In this document: positions 18,740 to 28,158 of the stretch, one piece after another
Layout: each line of letters opens with the position of its first letter
Numbering within the stretch: position 1 is the stretch's first letter
Assembly (NCBI RefSeq): GCF_003056055.1
Contig: NZ_PYFP01000002.1
Coordinates: 62,001 to 126,000 of the forward strand
Direction of reading: 5' to 3'
Length of the DNA stretch: 64,000 bases
Source of the DNA: Glaciimonas sp. PCH181
GTDB lineage: Bacteria; Pseudomonadota; Gammaproteobacteria; Burkholderiales; Burkholderiaceae_D
The notes under the pieces: model-generated
What the model saw: only the letters and a program-made list of their open reading frames with translations
Databases searched by the model: none
Told to the model about the DNA's origin: nothing
Translations under genes and position numbers: made by a program

Positions 18740-18970
18740 TTACTCTGCTATCGACTCAACTTTTATGGCAGTAATCCGGTCAATAAAAAACTCGCCGTCG
18801 ATGCACTTTCTGTGCGGCACGCCAGTCACAACAAACCCGTGATTACACTCTTCAGCCCAAAGCTTTGCTACCGTATCAAATTCTTCCGGCTCCAAACCCA
18901 GCATTGGTGCGGAGATAATAAATTTCGCACCGTCTTTTTGCCTTTTTACAATATCGTCAATTCTTGCCAT
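18740..18970 (-). CDS. Small hypothetical protein
   Basis: 76 residues from an ATG at 18970 with a GAGG box upstream. The sequence is well mixed and looks like a folded soluble protein (APMLGLEPEEFDTVAKLWAE, HGFVVTGVPHRKCIDGEFFI). No signal peptide or membrane helix. It is convergent with the EAL gene. I do not recognise a family. Confidence 0.5.
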   Translation of the reverse strand: MARIDDIVKRQKDGAKFIISAPMLGLEPEEFDTVAKLWAEECNHGFVVTGVPHRKCIDGEFFIDRITAIKVESIAE

Positions 18971-19570
18971 GCCAGTTCCGCCTCGTTTAATGATTTATCA
19001 CGAATCATAACGCGACTCGGCCATGCACAAGCAGTTCAAATATTTAGGAAGATGGCGTTCATCGCACACATGACATTTAGGCAGTCGATTCCAGCCAATT
19101 TGCAGCGATATTTTAAGACGCCAGAGCAATAAAAGTCGCGAACGCCACAGCTCATCCGCTCACAATCAGTATCCGGCACATCCCCGCTATTTTTCAGTGT
19201 GATTTCGACATGACCACTAACCAGCGGCGAAATAACAATATCTGGAGATGGCCGGGTTGCACTCCGGCGCAACATTCAATGAGGGGATTACTTCTATAAG
19301 AACGCTTGTAGTAATCCCGACATAGAAACAACTCGCGCTTGCCAAATCGCAACAGCATCGAAGAAGGGGTCGATTCCAAGCCGAAGCGGGAACCCGCATT
19401 GCTGTGTTCGCTTGCCATTATATTAATCCCATCGCGTTTAAGGAATTAATACTGTAACAGAAGTACTGTATATAAATACAGTTAAATCATCTCGAACTGA
19501 CATGACTGTGACATTTACGGGACAAATTTAAACTCATCAGAGTTCTCCATCCATCCCGGATTTCTCATGA
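18971..19570. other. Gene-free region
   Basis: About 600 bp without a convincing gene. Overlapping short frames of 60-79 codons on the reverse strand (19036-19418) might be fragments of one decayed gene, but no family is recognised in any of them. Confidence 0.4.
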
Positions 19571-19915
19571 TTAACGGTCATGGCGCATACGCCAATCTCT
19601 CTCCCGCCATTCCCGCTCGCGCCAGCCGTGACCTCTGCGATGGTAATCAGGGTAGCGATAGTAAGGCTGCGGATAGGCCTCTACATAAACTGGAGGCGGT
19701 TGCACATATACAGGGCGAGGTGGTGGTGGAGGTGCGTAATAGACCGGTGGCGGTGGTGCGTAATAAACTGGTGGAGGTGGGTAATATGCGGGCCCAGGAA
19801 CACCGATGTTGACTGACCAATCAACCTGAGTACGAGCATTTGCGGACGTTGCCGACCAGAGCATGCTTGCCGTCGCCAGCAAACCAACTAGTGCGATACG
19901 CATGATTTTTTTCAT
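19571..19915 (-). CDS. Exported Pro/Tyr-rich repeat protein (PXPV-like)
   Basis: 114 residues from the ATG at 19915, which has an AGGAAC box upstream; the longer frame to 20098 is not supported. Residues 1-26 are a signal peptide ending in SANA. The mature part holds repeated PPPPVYYAPPP units (residues 38-75) and then a basic, Arg/Trp/His-rich tail (HGWREREWRERDWR). Such proteins are common in Burkholderiales as small envelope proteins of unknown role. Its composition is similar to that of the protein at 40232. Confidence 0.75.
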   Translation of the reverse strand: MKKIMRIALVGLLATASMLWSATSANARTQVDWSVNIGVPGPAYYPPPPVYYAPPPPVYYAPPPPPRPVYVQPPPVYVEAYPQPYYRYPDYHRRGHGWREREWRERDWRMRHDR

Positions 19916-20366
19916 GGAAGTTCCTGATGAATTTAATGAGTGGTGCATGTCCACATTTAACCCAAAATTTACCCCACGTTCCATGCTCAAGTCGTAAGGC
20001 TTGTAACAATATGTATCGTATTGTAGCAACATAATTTTCATAAGACGGCGTGAAAACACCGTCGACCAAGCACTATGACGGCGGCTAACAGCGGTCACTC
20101 AAAAAGAGCACAGGTTAGCGACGCGCAAAACGCGAAAGAATAATCTGCCGAAATTCAATGGGGATGAGAGTGGGCCAAGCCAATGCCTGCTTGTTTATGT
20201 GATTGCGCAAGACGACATAACCTTGTATGCGGAAGTCAATCCGGTTATGCCTGTTGCCTGAACGCCTGAAAATATGTTGCCGGTCTGGCGTTAGCAAACT
20301 GACTTGCTCGTAGACGATATGCGGTACCGGCAGCGCCGCATATCGAAAAACCAATCTGGGAATGTA

Positions 20367-20981
20367 TTATTTGTCGATGAACAGCATACGTTCGACATAC
20401 CGGGCAATTAAGTCCACTTCCAGATTTACCTGCTTGCCAACCGCAAGATGCCGCAAAGTGGTGACTTGTATCGTGTGAGGAATCAGGTTGATTGAAAGTA
20501 AACAAGCATCCGCAGTATCTTCAACCCGATTGACCGTGAGAGACACGCCATTCACTACAATCGAACCCTTGTAGGCGAAGTATTTTGCCAACCCACGCGA
20601 AGCCTGAATCACCAGTTCCCATGACTCACCGACTGGCTCAAATTTCTTCACCACACCTAAGCCATCAACGTGACCCGATACCAAATGTCCGCCTAACCGA
20701 TCTGCCAGCGTTAATGCTTTTTCTAAATTGACCTCGCCGACCGCATCCAGGCCAACGGTGCAATTCAAACTTTCACGAGAAACATCAACGGTGAAAGTCA
20801 GGTCGGTCTTACTGGTGACGGTCATACATGCGCCGTTGAGCGAAATCGAATCACCAAGAGCCACATCTGCCATCGGCAAACCGCCTGCATCTATTTGCAG
20901 CAAAACGCCGTCTTCAGCGTTTGCACCTTGAGTTTGTACTGCAGTAATTTTGCCGACTGCGGCGACGATTCCTGTGAACAT
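20367..20981 (-). CDS. ribE: Riboflavin synthase, alpha subunit
   Basis: 204 residues. It begins with the invariant MFTGIV and has the two lumazine-binding repeats (residues 1-95 and 98-195), seen from DSISLNGACMTV and SIVVNGVSLTVN, with GGHLVSGHVDG in between. It converts two 6,7-dimethyl-8-ribityllumazine molecules to riboflavin and the pyrimidine precursor. It lies 18 bp downstream of ribD, in one operon. The lumazine synthase that makes its substrate is far away at 57404. Confidence 0.96.
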   Translation of the reverse strand: MFTGIVAAVGKITAVQTQGANAEDGVLLQIDAGGLPMADVALGDSISLNGACMTVTSKTDLTFTVDVSRESLNCTVGLDAVGEVNLEKALTLADRLGGHLVSGHVDGLGVVKKFEPVGESWELVIQASRGLAKYFAYKGSIVVNGVSLTVNRVEDTADACLLSINLIPHTIQVTTLRHLAVGKQVNLEVDLIARYVERMLFIDK

Positions 20982-20999
20982 GTTTGTATAGATACGAAG

Positions 21000-22085
21000 T
21001 TAATTGAATCGTGCAAGGATACGCAAATCTTCACCGATTTGCTTGACCTGATGAAATTTCAGCGAAAACTTGTCTTGCAAGTTTTCTAATCCAGGTAGAT
21101 CAAACATGCCGCGCGCATCGCCCAAAATACTTGGTGCAAGATAGATTAGCAGCTCATCTACGCATCCTTCGCGTATCAAGGACGCGTTTAACTTCGCGCC
21201 AGCTTCGACATGCACTTCGTTGATCTGGCGTTTTCCCAGCGCCAATATCACTTGCGGCAAATCGACTTTACCCTGTGCATTGGGGACAACGATAACTTCG
21301 GCGCCACGCTCTTGCAATAGCGCCTGTTTTTCAGCATTTTCTACCGCAGCAAAAATCAATACTGGATCGCCGCTTAATATTCGCGCTTTCGGGTCAATAC
21401 CTAGTTTGCTGTCGATAATGACGCGCAAAGGCTGATGCGCAACGGGGATGGCACGCACGGTTAGCTGCGGATCGTCTTCTTTGACGGTGCCGATTCCCGT
21501 CAAAATCACACCGGCACGCGCCCGCCAGAGGTGGCCGTCATCACGCGCTTCTGCAGAGGTAATCCATTGGCTTTGTCCGTTATAAAGCGCGGTTTTCCCA
21601 TCTAAACTCGCTGCCACTTTCAGGCGAACCCAAGGTTTTCCGTAATGCATGCGGGAGAAAAAACCGATGTTAAGCTCTCTAGCCTGCTCGGCCAGCACGC
21701 CTGACTCCACGATAATTCCTGCTGCCCGCAACCTTTCAAATCCCTTGCCAGCAACTTGTGGGTTGGGATCCTCCATCGCGGCCACCACTTTTGCCAGACC
21801 CGCTAATATCAGCGCATCCACACAAGGCGGCGTTCTACCAAAATGACTGCATGGCTCTAGCGTGACGTAGGCAGTAGCTCCGCGCACGTCATGACCTTTT
21901 TCACGCGCATCATGAAGCGCTTGAATTTCAGCATGATTATCACCGGGCGGTTGTGTAAATCCTTCGCCGATAATCAAACCTTCCTTGACAATCACACAGC
22001 CGATGGCGGGGTTTGGGGCGCTTTTGAAAAGTCCGTGTTCGGCCAAACGCAAAGCGTGGGCCATAAATACGTCAGCGTGCATCAT
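21000..22085 (-). CDS. ribD: Bifunctional pyrimidine deaminase/reductase, riboflavin synthesis
   Basis: 361 residues with both domains: residues 1-145 are the zinc deaminase (HAEIQAL and LEPCSHFGRTPPCVDALI) and residues 147-360 the NADPH reductase (PWVRLKVAASLDGKTAL, VILTGIGTVKEDDPQLTVR, VHVEAGAKLNASLI). It carries out the second and third steps of riboflavin synthesis. It is the first gene of a ribD-ribE pair. No FMN riboswitch is visible upstream. Confidence 0.96.
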   Translation of the reverse strand: MMHADVFMAHALRLAEHGLFKSAPNPAIGCVIVKEGLIIGEGFTQPPGDNHAEIQALHDAREKGHDVRGATAYVTLEPCSHFGRTPPCVDALILAGLAKVVAAMEDPNPQVAGKGFERLRAAGIIVESGVLAEQARELNIGFFSRMHYGKPWVRLKVAASLDGKTALYNGQSQWITSAEARDDGHLWRARAGVILTGIGTVKEDDPQLTVRAIPVAHQPLRVIIDSKLGIDPKARILSGDPVLIFAAVENAEKQALLQERGAEVIVVPNAQGKVDLPQVILALGKRQINEVHVEAGAKLNASLIREGCVDELLIYLAPSILGDARGMFDLPGLENLQDKFSLKFHQVKQIGEDLRILARFN

Positions 22086-22205
22086 ATAAAAACCTGAGGA
22101 AAGAGGGTAATAAGCACAACAAAGAGATTGCCAAATAAATCATACTTATCATTGCAAAAAATGGCACAACGTCGGCATGGTCCACAATTTGTGCGTCTTA
22201 TGGAT

Positions 22206-23129
22206 TTAGAACGTGCCACCACCAGCATTATTGCGCAAAGTCACAACGCTGGTCATTACAGCGTGCAAATAACCATCGGCTGCGACCTGTTCCTGACCCT
22301 TGCAGTCTGTGTAACGTTGTTGTCCGGCGGTCCCTCGATGACTACCGCGCAATTGCAAACATAATTTGACGCGGATGACGTTTTTCCAGTTTTGGTACTG
22401 ATCCGATGTTAATGCATCTACCTGTGCTGCCGAGAGAAATCGTTGCGCAGAAAAGCTGTTATTTCCGGCAACGCCAAAAGTGAGACGCAGATCTTCAATG
22501 TTACTCAGAATTGGCTGGCCAACGCTGAGGTCATTGCCACTGTTACCTTTGCAATACAGCGATGTCGTATTAGCGCCTGAGGGAGTGGCTACAAAAAACC
22601 TATTGCTCACAACGGCGACTTGTCGACTGAGAGCATAACTTGGATGACTACGCGGCAATGCGATCATCCCGGCCTTGCCGCCCACACAATCGGTGCCAGC
22701 GAGGTTATCAACGCGATAGGCAACATCGAATCCTGCCATTCCATCGCCAGTTTTGCAATTAAACTTATTGTTTAGGGGATTTACAAAACCGAAATCGCAA
22801 CTACGCAAACCCTGCCCCGCCTGACCACCTGCGCTAACGAAGTCTGTTCTATCAATCTCGGCAGCACTTACACCGGCAGCGGTTAAATGTCCGAAACCCG
22901 CCTGCCGTAAATCACCCTCCATTAACGCCATCGCATAACGTCCATCTTGCTGCAAGCGTAAATGATCCTCGTTTAATTGGTAACTCGCGTTGCTACTCAA
23001 ATACAAGCTTGCGACTGCGGCTATTAATACAAAGCTAATTAACAGCGACACCAGCAATTCAATCAGCGTGATACCAGATTGCCGCAGATGCCCATGTACG
23101 GTTAATTTATCCGAGCAGCGCGATTGCAT
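22206..23129 (-). CDS. pilW: Type IV pilus minor pilin PilW
   Basis: About 307 residues. The prepilin signal QSG/ITLIELLVSLLISFVL has the peptidase glycine and the Glu at +5, followed by one long hydrophobic helix. The body with repeated cysteines (LRSCDFGF, FNCKTGDGMAGFDVAYRV) matches PilW of beta- and gammaproteobacteria. The start at 23129 forms TAATG with the fimT stop; another ATG lies two codons upstream. PilW is one of the minor pilins that prime pilus assembly at the inner membrane. Normally pilV precedes it and pilX and pilY1 follow; none of these is here. Confidence 0.85.
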   Translation of the reverse strand: MQSRCSDKLTVHGHLRQSGITLIELLVSLLISFVLIAAVASLYLSSNASYQLNEDHLRLQQDGRYAMALMEGDLRQAGFGHLTAAGVSAAEIDRTDFVSAGGQAGQGLRSCDFGFVNPLNNKFNCKTGDGMAGFDVAYRVDNLAGTDCVGGKAGMIALPRSHPSYALSRQVAVVSNRFFVATPSGANTTSLYCKGNSGNDLSVGQPILSNIEDLRLTFGVAGNNSFSAQRFLSAAQVDALTSDQYQNWKNVIRVKLCLQLRGSHRGTAGQQRYTDCKGQEQVAADGYLHAVMTSVVTLRNNAGGGTF

Positions 23130-23716
23130 TAGCATGCTGTGCCTTTCGTTATCCGCATGCGACCGCTGGCGCTAATGCACACCGTGCGATCAAATTCACC
23201 ATCACGAAACAGCAAACTGGTAAAACTTGCGCCAGGTCGTCCCATACCGTCATATTTAATCTCTCGCCTTCCTCCATTCACGATTGTGTTATGACCCAGT
23301 GCTGCTTGCCGCAATAAAACGGGTTTGTCGTCTTTGGCCTTAGGCACGACGACGATCCAGCCTTTGCTCCACTCATAGCCATCACGCGATGGGCCACCCC
23401 CTGTCACGGTGGACATAGCGGTAGCGATGCATCCGGCAGTTTGATCAAACTCGGCATTGACACTAGGACACAGCACTACTGAACGCCCGCGCTTAATCGC
23501 TTCAGTACGTGCCAGCATTGCAGCGGTAATAAATTGATTTACGTTACCGTTCAAGCGTGTTTTTACGATGAAATCGCGCATGGAAGGCAAACCAATTGCG
23601 AGCAGAATGCTCATGATCGACATGGTGATCAATATTTCGATCAGGGTAAAACCCGTGCGCGGAACAATCGCGGTAAAAACAGGAAGCCGCTTGATGTAAA
23701 AGGTAGAGTGCAGCAT
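23129..23716 (-). CDS. fimT: Type IV pilus minor pilin FimT/GspH
   Basis: 195 residues. The prepilin cleavage site RTG/FTLIEILITMSIMSILL is preceded by a 21-residue leader. The C-terminal part (IKYDGMGRPG, RTVCISASGRMRITKG) matches the GspH/FimT fold. In other bacteria FimT binds DNA and helps natural transformation, and also primes pilus assembly. Its stop overlaps the pilW start. Confidence 0.87.
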   Translation of the reverse strand: MLHSTFYIKRLPVFTAIVPRTGFTLIEILITMSIMSILLAIGLPSMRDFIVKTRLNGNVNQFITAAMLARTEAIKRGRSVVLCPSVNAEFDQTAGCIATAMSTVTGGGPSRDGYEWSKGWIVVVPKAKDDKPVLLRQAALGHNTIVNGGRREIKYDGMGRPGASFTSLLFRDGEFDRTVCISASGRMRITKGTAC

Positions 23717-23776
23717 GAAGGCCAGCCTCGCATCGAATGAAGGAGGGCTGAATACTAGCGCTGTTTATTGCAGCAG

Positions 23777-23801
23777 ACCCGTTTTCAGAAAGAAAACGGG
23801 T
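23777..23801 (-). terminator. Hairpin after nrdR
   Basis: Perfect 10-bp stem ACCCGTTTTC / GAAAACGGGT with a 5-nt loop, between nrdR and fimT. There is no U tract, so termination is uncertain. Confidence 0.5.
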
Positions 23802-23827
23802 GCAAGTTAAGCCTAGGCTTATAAATG

Positions 23828-24292
23828 CTATTTTTTCCGCGCTGGGCTGGAAAATTCTTCGATCATATTTTGGAATTCGGCGACATCTTCAAAACTTTTA
23901 TATACCGACGCAAAGCGAATATAAGCAATCTTGTCCAGACGTTTTAGTTCATGCATGACCAATTCACCGACATGGCCAGAGAGGACTTCGCGTTCACCGC
24001 TGGCGAGTAATTTTTCTTTTATTTTTTGCAATGCTTCGTCGAGCGATTCCGCGGAAACCGGCCGTTTACGCAGTGCCAGCATCAAACTGGCGCGTAACTT
24101 TTCACCATCGAATTCGGTACGACTGCCATTTTTTTTGACGATGACAGGCATCACCAATTCAATCCGTTCGTGCGTTGTAAAGCGCTTGTCGCATTTTATG
24201 CAACGACGACGACGACGAATCGCATCGCCCTCTTCCGACACGCGGGTATCCAGAACCTGGGTTTCTTCATGGTGGCAAAACGGACATTTCAT
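23828..24292 (-). CDS. nrdR: Transcriptional repressor NrdR
   Basis: 154 residues. The N-terminal zinc ribbon has its four cysteines ([10 protein letters not shown] and [12 protein letters not shown]), followed by an ATP-cone domain ([20 protein letters not shown]). NrdR represses ribonucleotide reductase genes when dATP is bound. It lies downstream of glyA as in many betaproteobacteria. Confidence 0.96.
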   Translation of the reverse strand: MKCPFCHHEETQVLDTRVSEEGDAIRRRRRCIKCDKRFTTHERIELVMPVIVKKNGSRTEFDGEKLRASLMLALRKRPVSAESLDEALQKIKEKLLASGEREVLSGHVGELVMHELKRLDKIAYIRFASVYKSFEDVAEFQNMIEEFSSPARKK

Positions 24293-24379
24293 GATGGCAG
24301 CAATCTTTATACCGGTGGATCGACGCGCTAAGCGCTATTGACACTACATAGCTACTTTTTTCTATCACCATATTACATA

Positions 24380-24410
24380 GGCCCGTTCTAGTGAAACACC
24401 AGAACGGGCC
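24380..24410 (-). terminator. Hairpin between glyA and nrdR
   Basis: Perfect 10-bp GC-rich stem GGCCCGTTCT / AGAACGGGCC with an 11-nt loop; no strong U tract, so it may attenuate rather than stop transcription into nrdR. Confidence 0.5.
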
Positions 24411-24497
24411 CGTGGTTTATTACTTTAGCCATACCGCGCAACTAAATATCTATCGCAAAACAGGCTATTCAGAATAAAGCGGCATTAGCAATGGCTA

Positions 24498-25742
24498 TCA
24501 GCCATACACCGGGAAAGCATCGGTTAATTTCTTGACTTCAACTTTGACGCGCTCGATCGTCGCAGCATCATGCGGATTATCCAGAACATCGGCGATTAAA
24601 TTACCGATCTTAGTCGCTTCCGCTTCCTTGAAACCACGCGTAGTCAATGCCGGGCTACCGACACGAATACCTGAAGTGACGAATGGCTTTTCAGGATCGT
24701 TAGGAATAGCGTTCTTGTTGCAAGTCATGTGCGCTGTACCGAGAATCGCTTCCGCTTCTTTACCGGTAATGTTCTTAGCGCGCAAATCAACCAACATCAC
24801 GTGCGACTCAGTGCGACCGGAAACAATGCGCAAACCGCGTGCAATCAGTGCTTTCGCCAACGCATCGGCATTCTTCACGACTTGCTGTTGATACGTCTTG
24901 AATTCCGGTGTCAGCGCTTCTTTGAAAGCCACTGCTTTACCAGCGATCACGTGCATCAGCGGACCGCCTTGAATGCCTGGGAAAATTGCCGAGTTGATGA
25001 TTTTTTCGTGCTCAGCTTTCATCAGAATAATACCGCCGCGAGGACCGCGCAAAGATTTGTGCGTGGTCGACGTCACGAAGTCAGCGTAAGGCACAGGATT
25101 AGGATACTCACCAGCCGCGATCAAACCGGCATAGTGCGCCATGTCGACCATAAAGTAGGCACCGATCGCCTTAGCTACTTTGGATATACGCTCAAAATCG
25201 ATGCGCAATGCGTAGGCTGAAGCACCAGCGATAATCAACTTAGGCTTCTTTTCGTGGGCCAGGCGTTCCAACTCATCGTAATCGATTTCTTCTTTGTCGT
25301 TAAGACCGTAGGAAACGACATTGAACCACTTTCCTGACATATTCAATGCCATACCGTGGGTCAAGTGACCGCCTTCTGCCAGCGACATACCCATAATCGT
25401 GTCACCGGGCTTCAATACAGCGAAGAAAACGCCCTGATTCGCTTGGGAACCGGAGTTAGGCTGCACGTTGGCAGCTTCAGCGCCAAACAACTCTTTAACC
25501 CGGTCAATTGCCAGTTGCTCAACGATATCGACAAACTCACAACCGCCGTAATAACGCTTGCCTGGATAACCTTCGGCATATTTATTCGTGAGTTGTGTGC
25601 CTTGCGCTTCCATCACGGCAGGCGAGCAATAGTTTTCAGACGCGATCAGCTCGATATGCTCTTGCTGACGATGATTTTCTTTCTGAATCGCGCTCCATAA
25701 TTCTGGATCCGCGCTGGCAATAGTGTGGTTTTTTTCAAACAT
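24498..25742 (-). CDS. glyA: Serine hydroxymethyltransferase
   Basis: 414 residues from the ATG at 25742 with a GGA box eight bases upstream. Landmarks are [46 protein letters not shown] and the PLP lysine in [14 protein letters not shown]. The enzyme interconverts serine and glycine and charges tetrahydrofolate with a one-carbon unit. A ZTP riboswitch lies in its leader (25846-25952), linking expression to folate and purine status. Confidence 0.97.
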   Translation of the reverse strand: MFEKNHTIASADPELWSAIQKENHRQQEHIELIASENYCSPAVMEAQGTQLTNKYAEGYPGKRYYGGCEFVDIVEQLAIDRVKELFGAEAANVQPNSGSQANQGVFFAVLKPGDTIMGMSLAEGGHLTHGMALNMSGKWFNVVSYGLNDKEEIDYDELERLAHEKKPKLIIAGASAYALRIDFERISKVAKAIGAYFMVDMAHYAGLIAAGEYPNPVPYADFVTSTTHKSLRGPRGGIILMKAEHEKIINSAIFPGIQGGPLMHVIAGKAVAFKEALTPEFKTYQQQVVKNADALAKALIARGLRIVSGRTESHVMLVDLRAKNITGKEAEAILGTAHMTCNKNAIPNDPEKPFVTSGIRVGSPALTTRGFKEAEATKIGNLIADVLDNPHDAATIERVKVEVKKLTDAFPVYG

Positions 25743-25845
25743 GAGATATTCCAATCGATAGAGGTTAACCTTTTCAGGATCTACATCGAATGAGGGCCAA
25801 AATGAGTGTGGAATGCGGCAGCCTCAGTCGTACGTTCCATTCGGG

Positions 25846-25952
25846 CTGCCCAGGCGCACGGCGAAAAACTCTCACGCTTCCCGGTGGATGCCCACCTTTG
25901 CCGAAATCAAGGCAGTCTGCTTTGATCCGGTTTTGCGCCAGTTACGTGAGAC
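25846..25952 (-). promoter_or_regulatory. ZTP riboswitch (pfl motif) upstream of glyA
   Basis: Read on the reverse strand: CTCACGTAACTGGCG (25950-25936) opens the P1 stem, GGTGGGCATCCACCGGGAAG holds P2 and the conserved internal loop, GCGTGAG closes P1, and CGCCGTGCGCCTGGGCAG is the downstream P3 and pseudoknot strand. This order and these words are the pfl/ZTP consensus, known from leaders of folate and purine genes including glyA. An extra hairpin (CCGGATCAA with TTGATTTCGG) is inserted before P2. After the aptamer, GGCAGCC (25844-25850) can pair with GGCTGCC (25817-25823) as an expression platform. The glyA start is about 100 nt further on. Confidence 0.9.
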
Positions 25953-26299
25953 GAAATGGTGCACGTATTGTAAGTGAAGGGCTTGGATAGAGCAAGATTG
26001 CGCAAACAGCTTCCTGCTAACAAGATACGCTTCTGATCTTGTCGATTTCTAGTGCTTAATGACATCGGTATGGGCTACAATTTCTCATTATTTTGCATTG
26101 CAACAAGAATCGCCAAAAAAATTGCTTTAATAGTACTGATTAGTACGGATTCGCCCGCTTCATTTTTTAAAAGATAGGGCGTTGTCTTACATTTTCACCG
26201 CAAATATTACGCAAAGACAACGCAAACAAAGCCTCCTCAGCTCCCAGACACCACTGCGTCACAGTTAATTACCTGAAAAGCCCATCGGCACACTCCCTC
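25953..26299. other. Promoter region between glyA and ybgC
   Basis: About 350 bp with no ORF, lying between divergent transcripts. It should contain promoters for the riboswitch-glyA leader and for ybgC. It is AT-rich in the middle (26060-26180). Confidence 0.45.
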
Positions 26300-26773
26300 A
26301 TGAACGCAGCAATACCCGTCCCAAAAGAAGATTTTAGCTGGAACATCCGTGTGTATTACGAAGATACCGATGCTGGTGGCGTTGTTTTTTATGCAAACTA
26401 TCTAAAATTTTTTGAGCGCGCACGTACCGAATGGTTACGGGCGGCAGGGATTGAACAGAGTCGACTGGTTGAAACTCACGAAGTCATGTTCGTCGTCAAA
26501 AGCACTGCGCTTGATTACCATGCGCCGTCTCGTTTAGACGATGAACTTAAATTGACAGTCACTGTCGAAAACGTTGGCCGCGTGGCAGTTGACTTTGTGC
26601 AACAAGCTTGGCGCCGCGATGGTGAGGAAATGAAGCTGTTAGCAACCGGTCGAATTAAGGTGGTTTGCGTGAATACGCATACTTTTCGGCCGCATGCTAT
26701 TCCGCAAATGGTGCTAGATCGTATTCAACCCGCGACAGCACCGATTGCTACCTCGGCAAATGCCACTATTTGA
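26300..26773 (+). CDS. ybgC: Tol-Pal system acyl-CoA thioesterase YbgC
   Basis: 157 residues of the hotdog fold. The active-site motif is RVYYEDTDAGGVVFYANYLKFFERARTEW split over residues 13-41, with the catalytic Asp in DTDAGG. Family members hydrolyse short-chain acyl-CoA or acyl-ACP and are linked to phospholipid metabolism at the membrane. It stands 221 bp ahead of tolQ, the usual first gene of the tol-pal cluster. Confidence 0.93.
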   Translation: MNAAIPVPKEDFSWNIRVYYEDTDAGGVVFYANYLKFFERARTEWLRAAGIEQSRLVETHEVMFVVKSTALDYHAPSRLDDELKLTVTVENVGRVAVDFVQQAWRRDGEEMKLLATGRIKVVCVNTHTFRPHAIPQMVLDRIQPATAPIATSANATI

Positions 26774-26994
26774 TTGCAATCTAACCAACAAAAATGTCTT
26801 CATTATCTTTTCAACATCATGTAGATGGGAAGCTGAAAAATACTAGATGCGATTACAATCGTTCCTTTTCGCCCGCCTCCTGCCTTATAAATTCATTTAG
26901 CTGCGCCCCTAAAAAATGTCAGCTACGCTGTACTGACTACTAGAGCACGTTAGTTAAGACTGTTACCCCAGACCATTTTATCCAGACTGCCTCC

Positions 26995-27696
26995 ATGACC
27001 GTCACTCAAGATCTTTCGTTTCTTACCCTCATCACCAACGCCTCCGTGCTCGTCCAACTGGTTATGCTGCTATTGCTAGCAGTCTCCGTGATGAGCTGGA
27101 CGTATATTTTCCGCAAGATGTTCGCCATCAAGGGCGCTCGGGCGCAAACCGAAGAATTCGAACGCGCCTTCTGGTCTGGCGGAAATCTGACAGAGTTATA
27201 TCAAGGAACGACCTCGAATCGCCGGCGCGGCGCAGGTCAAACCGGCGCGATGGAGCGTATTTTTGCCGCTGGCATGGATGAATTTAGCAAAATCAAAGCA
27301 TCGGTCGGTCATAAAGCCAGCACAGATTCTGCCGCGTTATTGGACGGCTCCCGCCGTGCGATGCGCGCTGCCTATCAGCGTGAAATGGATGCGCTTGAAT
27401 CACACTTAGCATTTCTGGCGTCGGTTGGTTCTGTATCACCTTACGTTGGTTTGTTCGGTACGGTATGGGGCATCATGAATGCGTTCCGCGGTTTGGCAAA
27501 TGTGCAGCAAGCAACACTAGCAGCGGTCGCGCCGGGTATTGCTGAGGCGCTGATTGCGACCGCGATTGGTTTATTTGCCGCGATTCCGGCAGTCGTTGCC
27601 TATAACCGTTTCTCGCATGACGTCGATCGGCTGGCAATTCGGTTCGAAAGCTTCATCGAAGAATTCTCTAACATTTTGCAACGGCAGGCACGCTAA
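26995..27696 (+). CDS. tolQ: Tol-Pal proton channel subunit TolQ
   Basis: 233 residues with three membrane helices: residues 17-37 and the pair at about 140-165 and 175-200, where the MotA/TolQ/ExbB signature lies (SVSPYVGLFGTVWGIMNAF and IAEALIATAIGLFAAIPAVV). With TolR it converts the proton gradient into force on TolA during cell constriction. Its stop overlaps the tolR start by one base. Confidence 0.96.
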   Translation: MTVTQDLSFLTLITNASVLVQLVMLLLLAVSVMSWTYIFRKMFAIKGARAQTEEFERAFWSGGNLTELYQGTTSNRRRGAGQTGAMERIFAAGMDEFSKIKASVGHKASTDSAALLDGSRRAMRAAYQREMDALESHLAFLASVGSVSPYVGLFGTVWGIMNAFRGLANVQQATLAAVAPGIAEALIATAIGLFAAIPAVVAYNRFSHDVDRLAIRFESFIEEFSNILQRQAR

Positions 27697-28130
27697 TGAC
27701 GGGCTTCTCATCCATGCGCGGCGGCCGTCCGCGCAAATTCAAGGCAGAAATCAATGTGGTGCCCTACATTGACGTCATGATGGTGCTGCTGGTGATCTTT
27801 ATGGTGTCTGCACCGATGGTCAATCCAAGCGTCATCAACTTGCCGACCGCTGCAAAATCTGTCGCACCTCCGACCGAATACATTGAAATCGCGCTGAAAG
27901 CCAATGGCGACGCCAGCTTGCGTATCAATGGTCAAAAAAGCGGTAGCGGCAAAACGGAAACCTTACAAAAATCCGATATCAAAGCCAGATTGCAATCCCT
28001 GCATGAGGACAGCCCAGATATGCCGGTCATGATTTCAGCAGATAAAGATATCAAGTATGACGAAGTGATAAAAATGATTTCTGAAGCAAAGACGCTGGGG
28101 ATTAACCGCGTCGGATTGGCGACCAAGTGA
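27696..28130 (+). CDS. tolR: Tol-Pal energizing subunit TolR
   Basis: 144 residues. One N-terminal helix (VPYIDVMMVLLVIFMVSAPM) contains the proton-binding aspartate, followed by a periplasmic ExbD/TolR domain (MPVMISADKDIKYDEVIKMI). It pairs with TolQ. The start is joined to the tolQ stop (TAATG). Confidence 0.96.
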   Translation: MTGFSSMRGGRPRKFKAEINVVPYIDVMMVLLVIFMVSAPMVNPSVINLPTAAKSVAPPTEYIEIALKANGDASLRINGQKSGSGKTETLQKSDIKARLQSLHEDSPDMPVMISADKDIKYDEVIKMISEAKTLGINRVGLATK

Positions 28131-28158
28131 CGAACTGCCGCAAAGTGACAGTCTGCTC

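Noticed and set aside
19036..19418. Overlapping short reverse-strand frames that might be one frameshifted gene
   Set aside because: No two pieces could be joined into a recognisable protein.
20115..20354. 79-codon reverse-strand frame just after ribE
   Set aside because: Codon pattern is plausible, but it can only start at TTG without a good ribosome-binding site and no family is recognised; kept as a possibility only.
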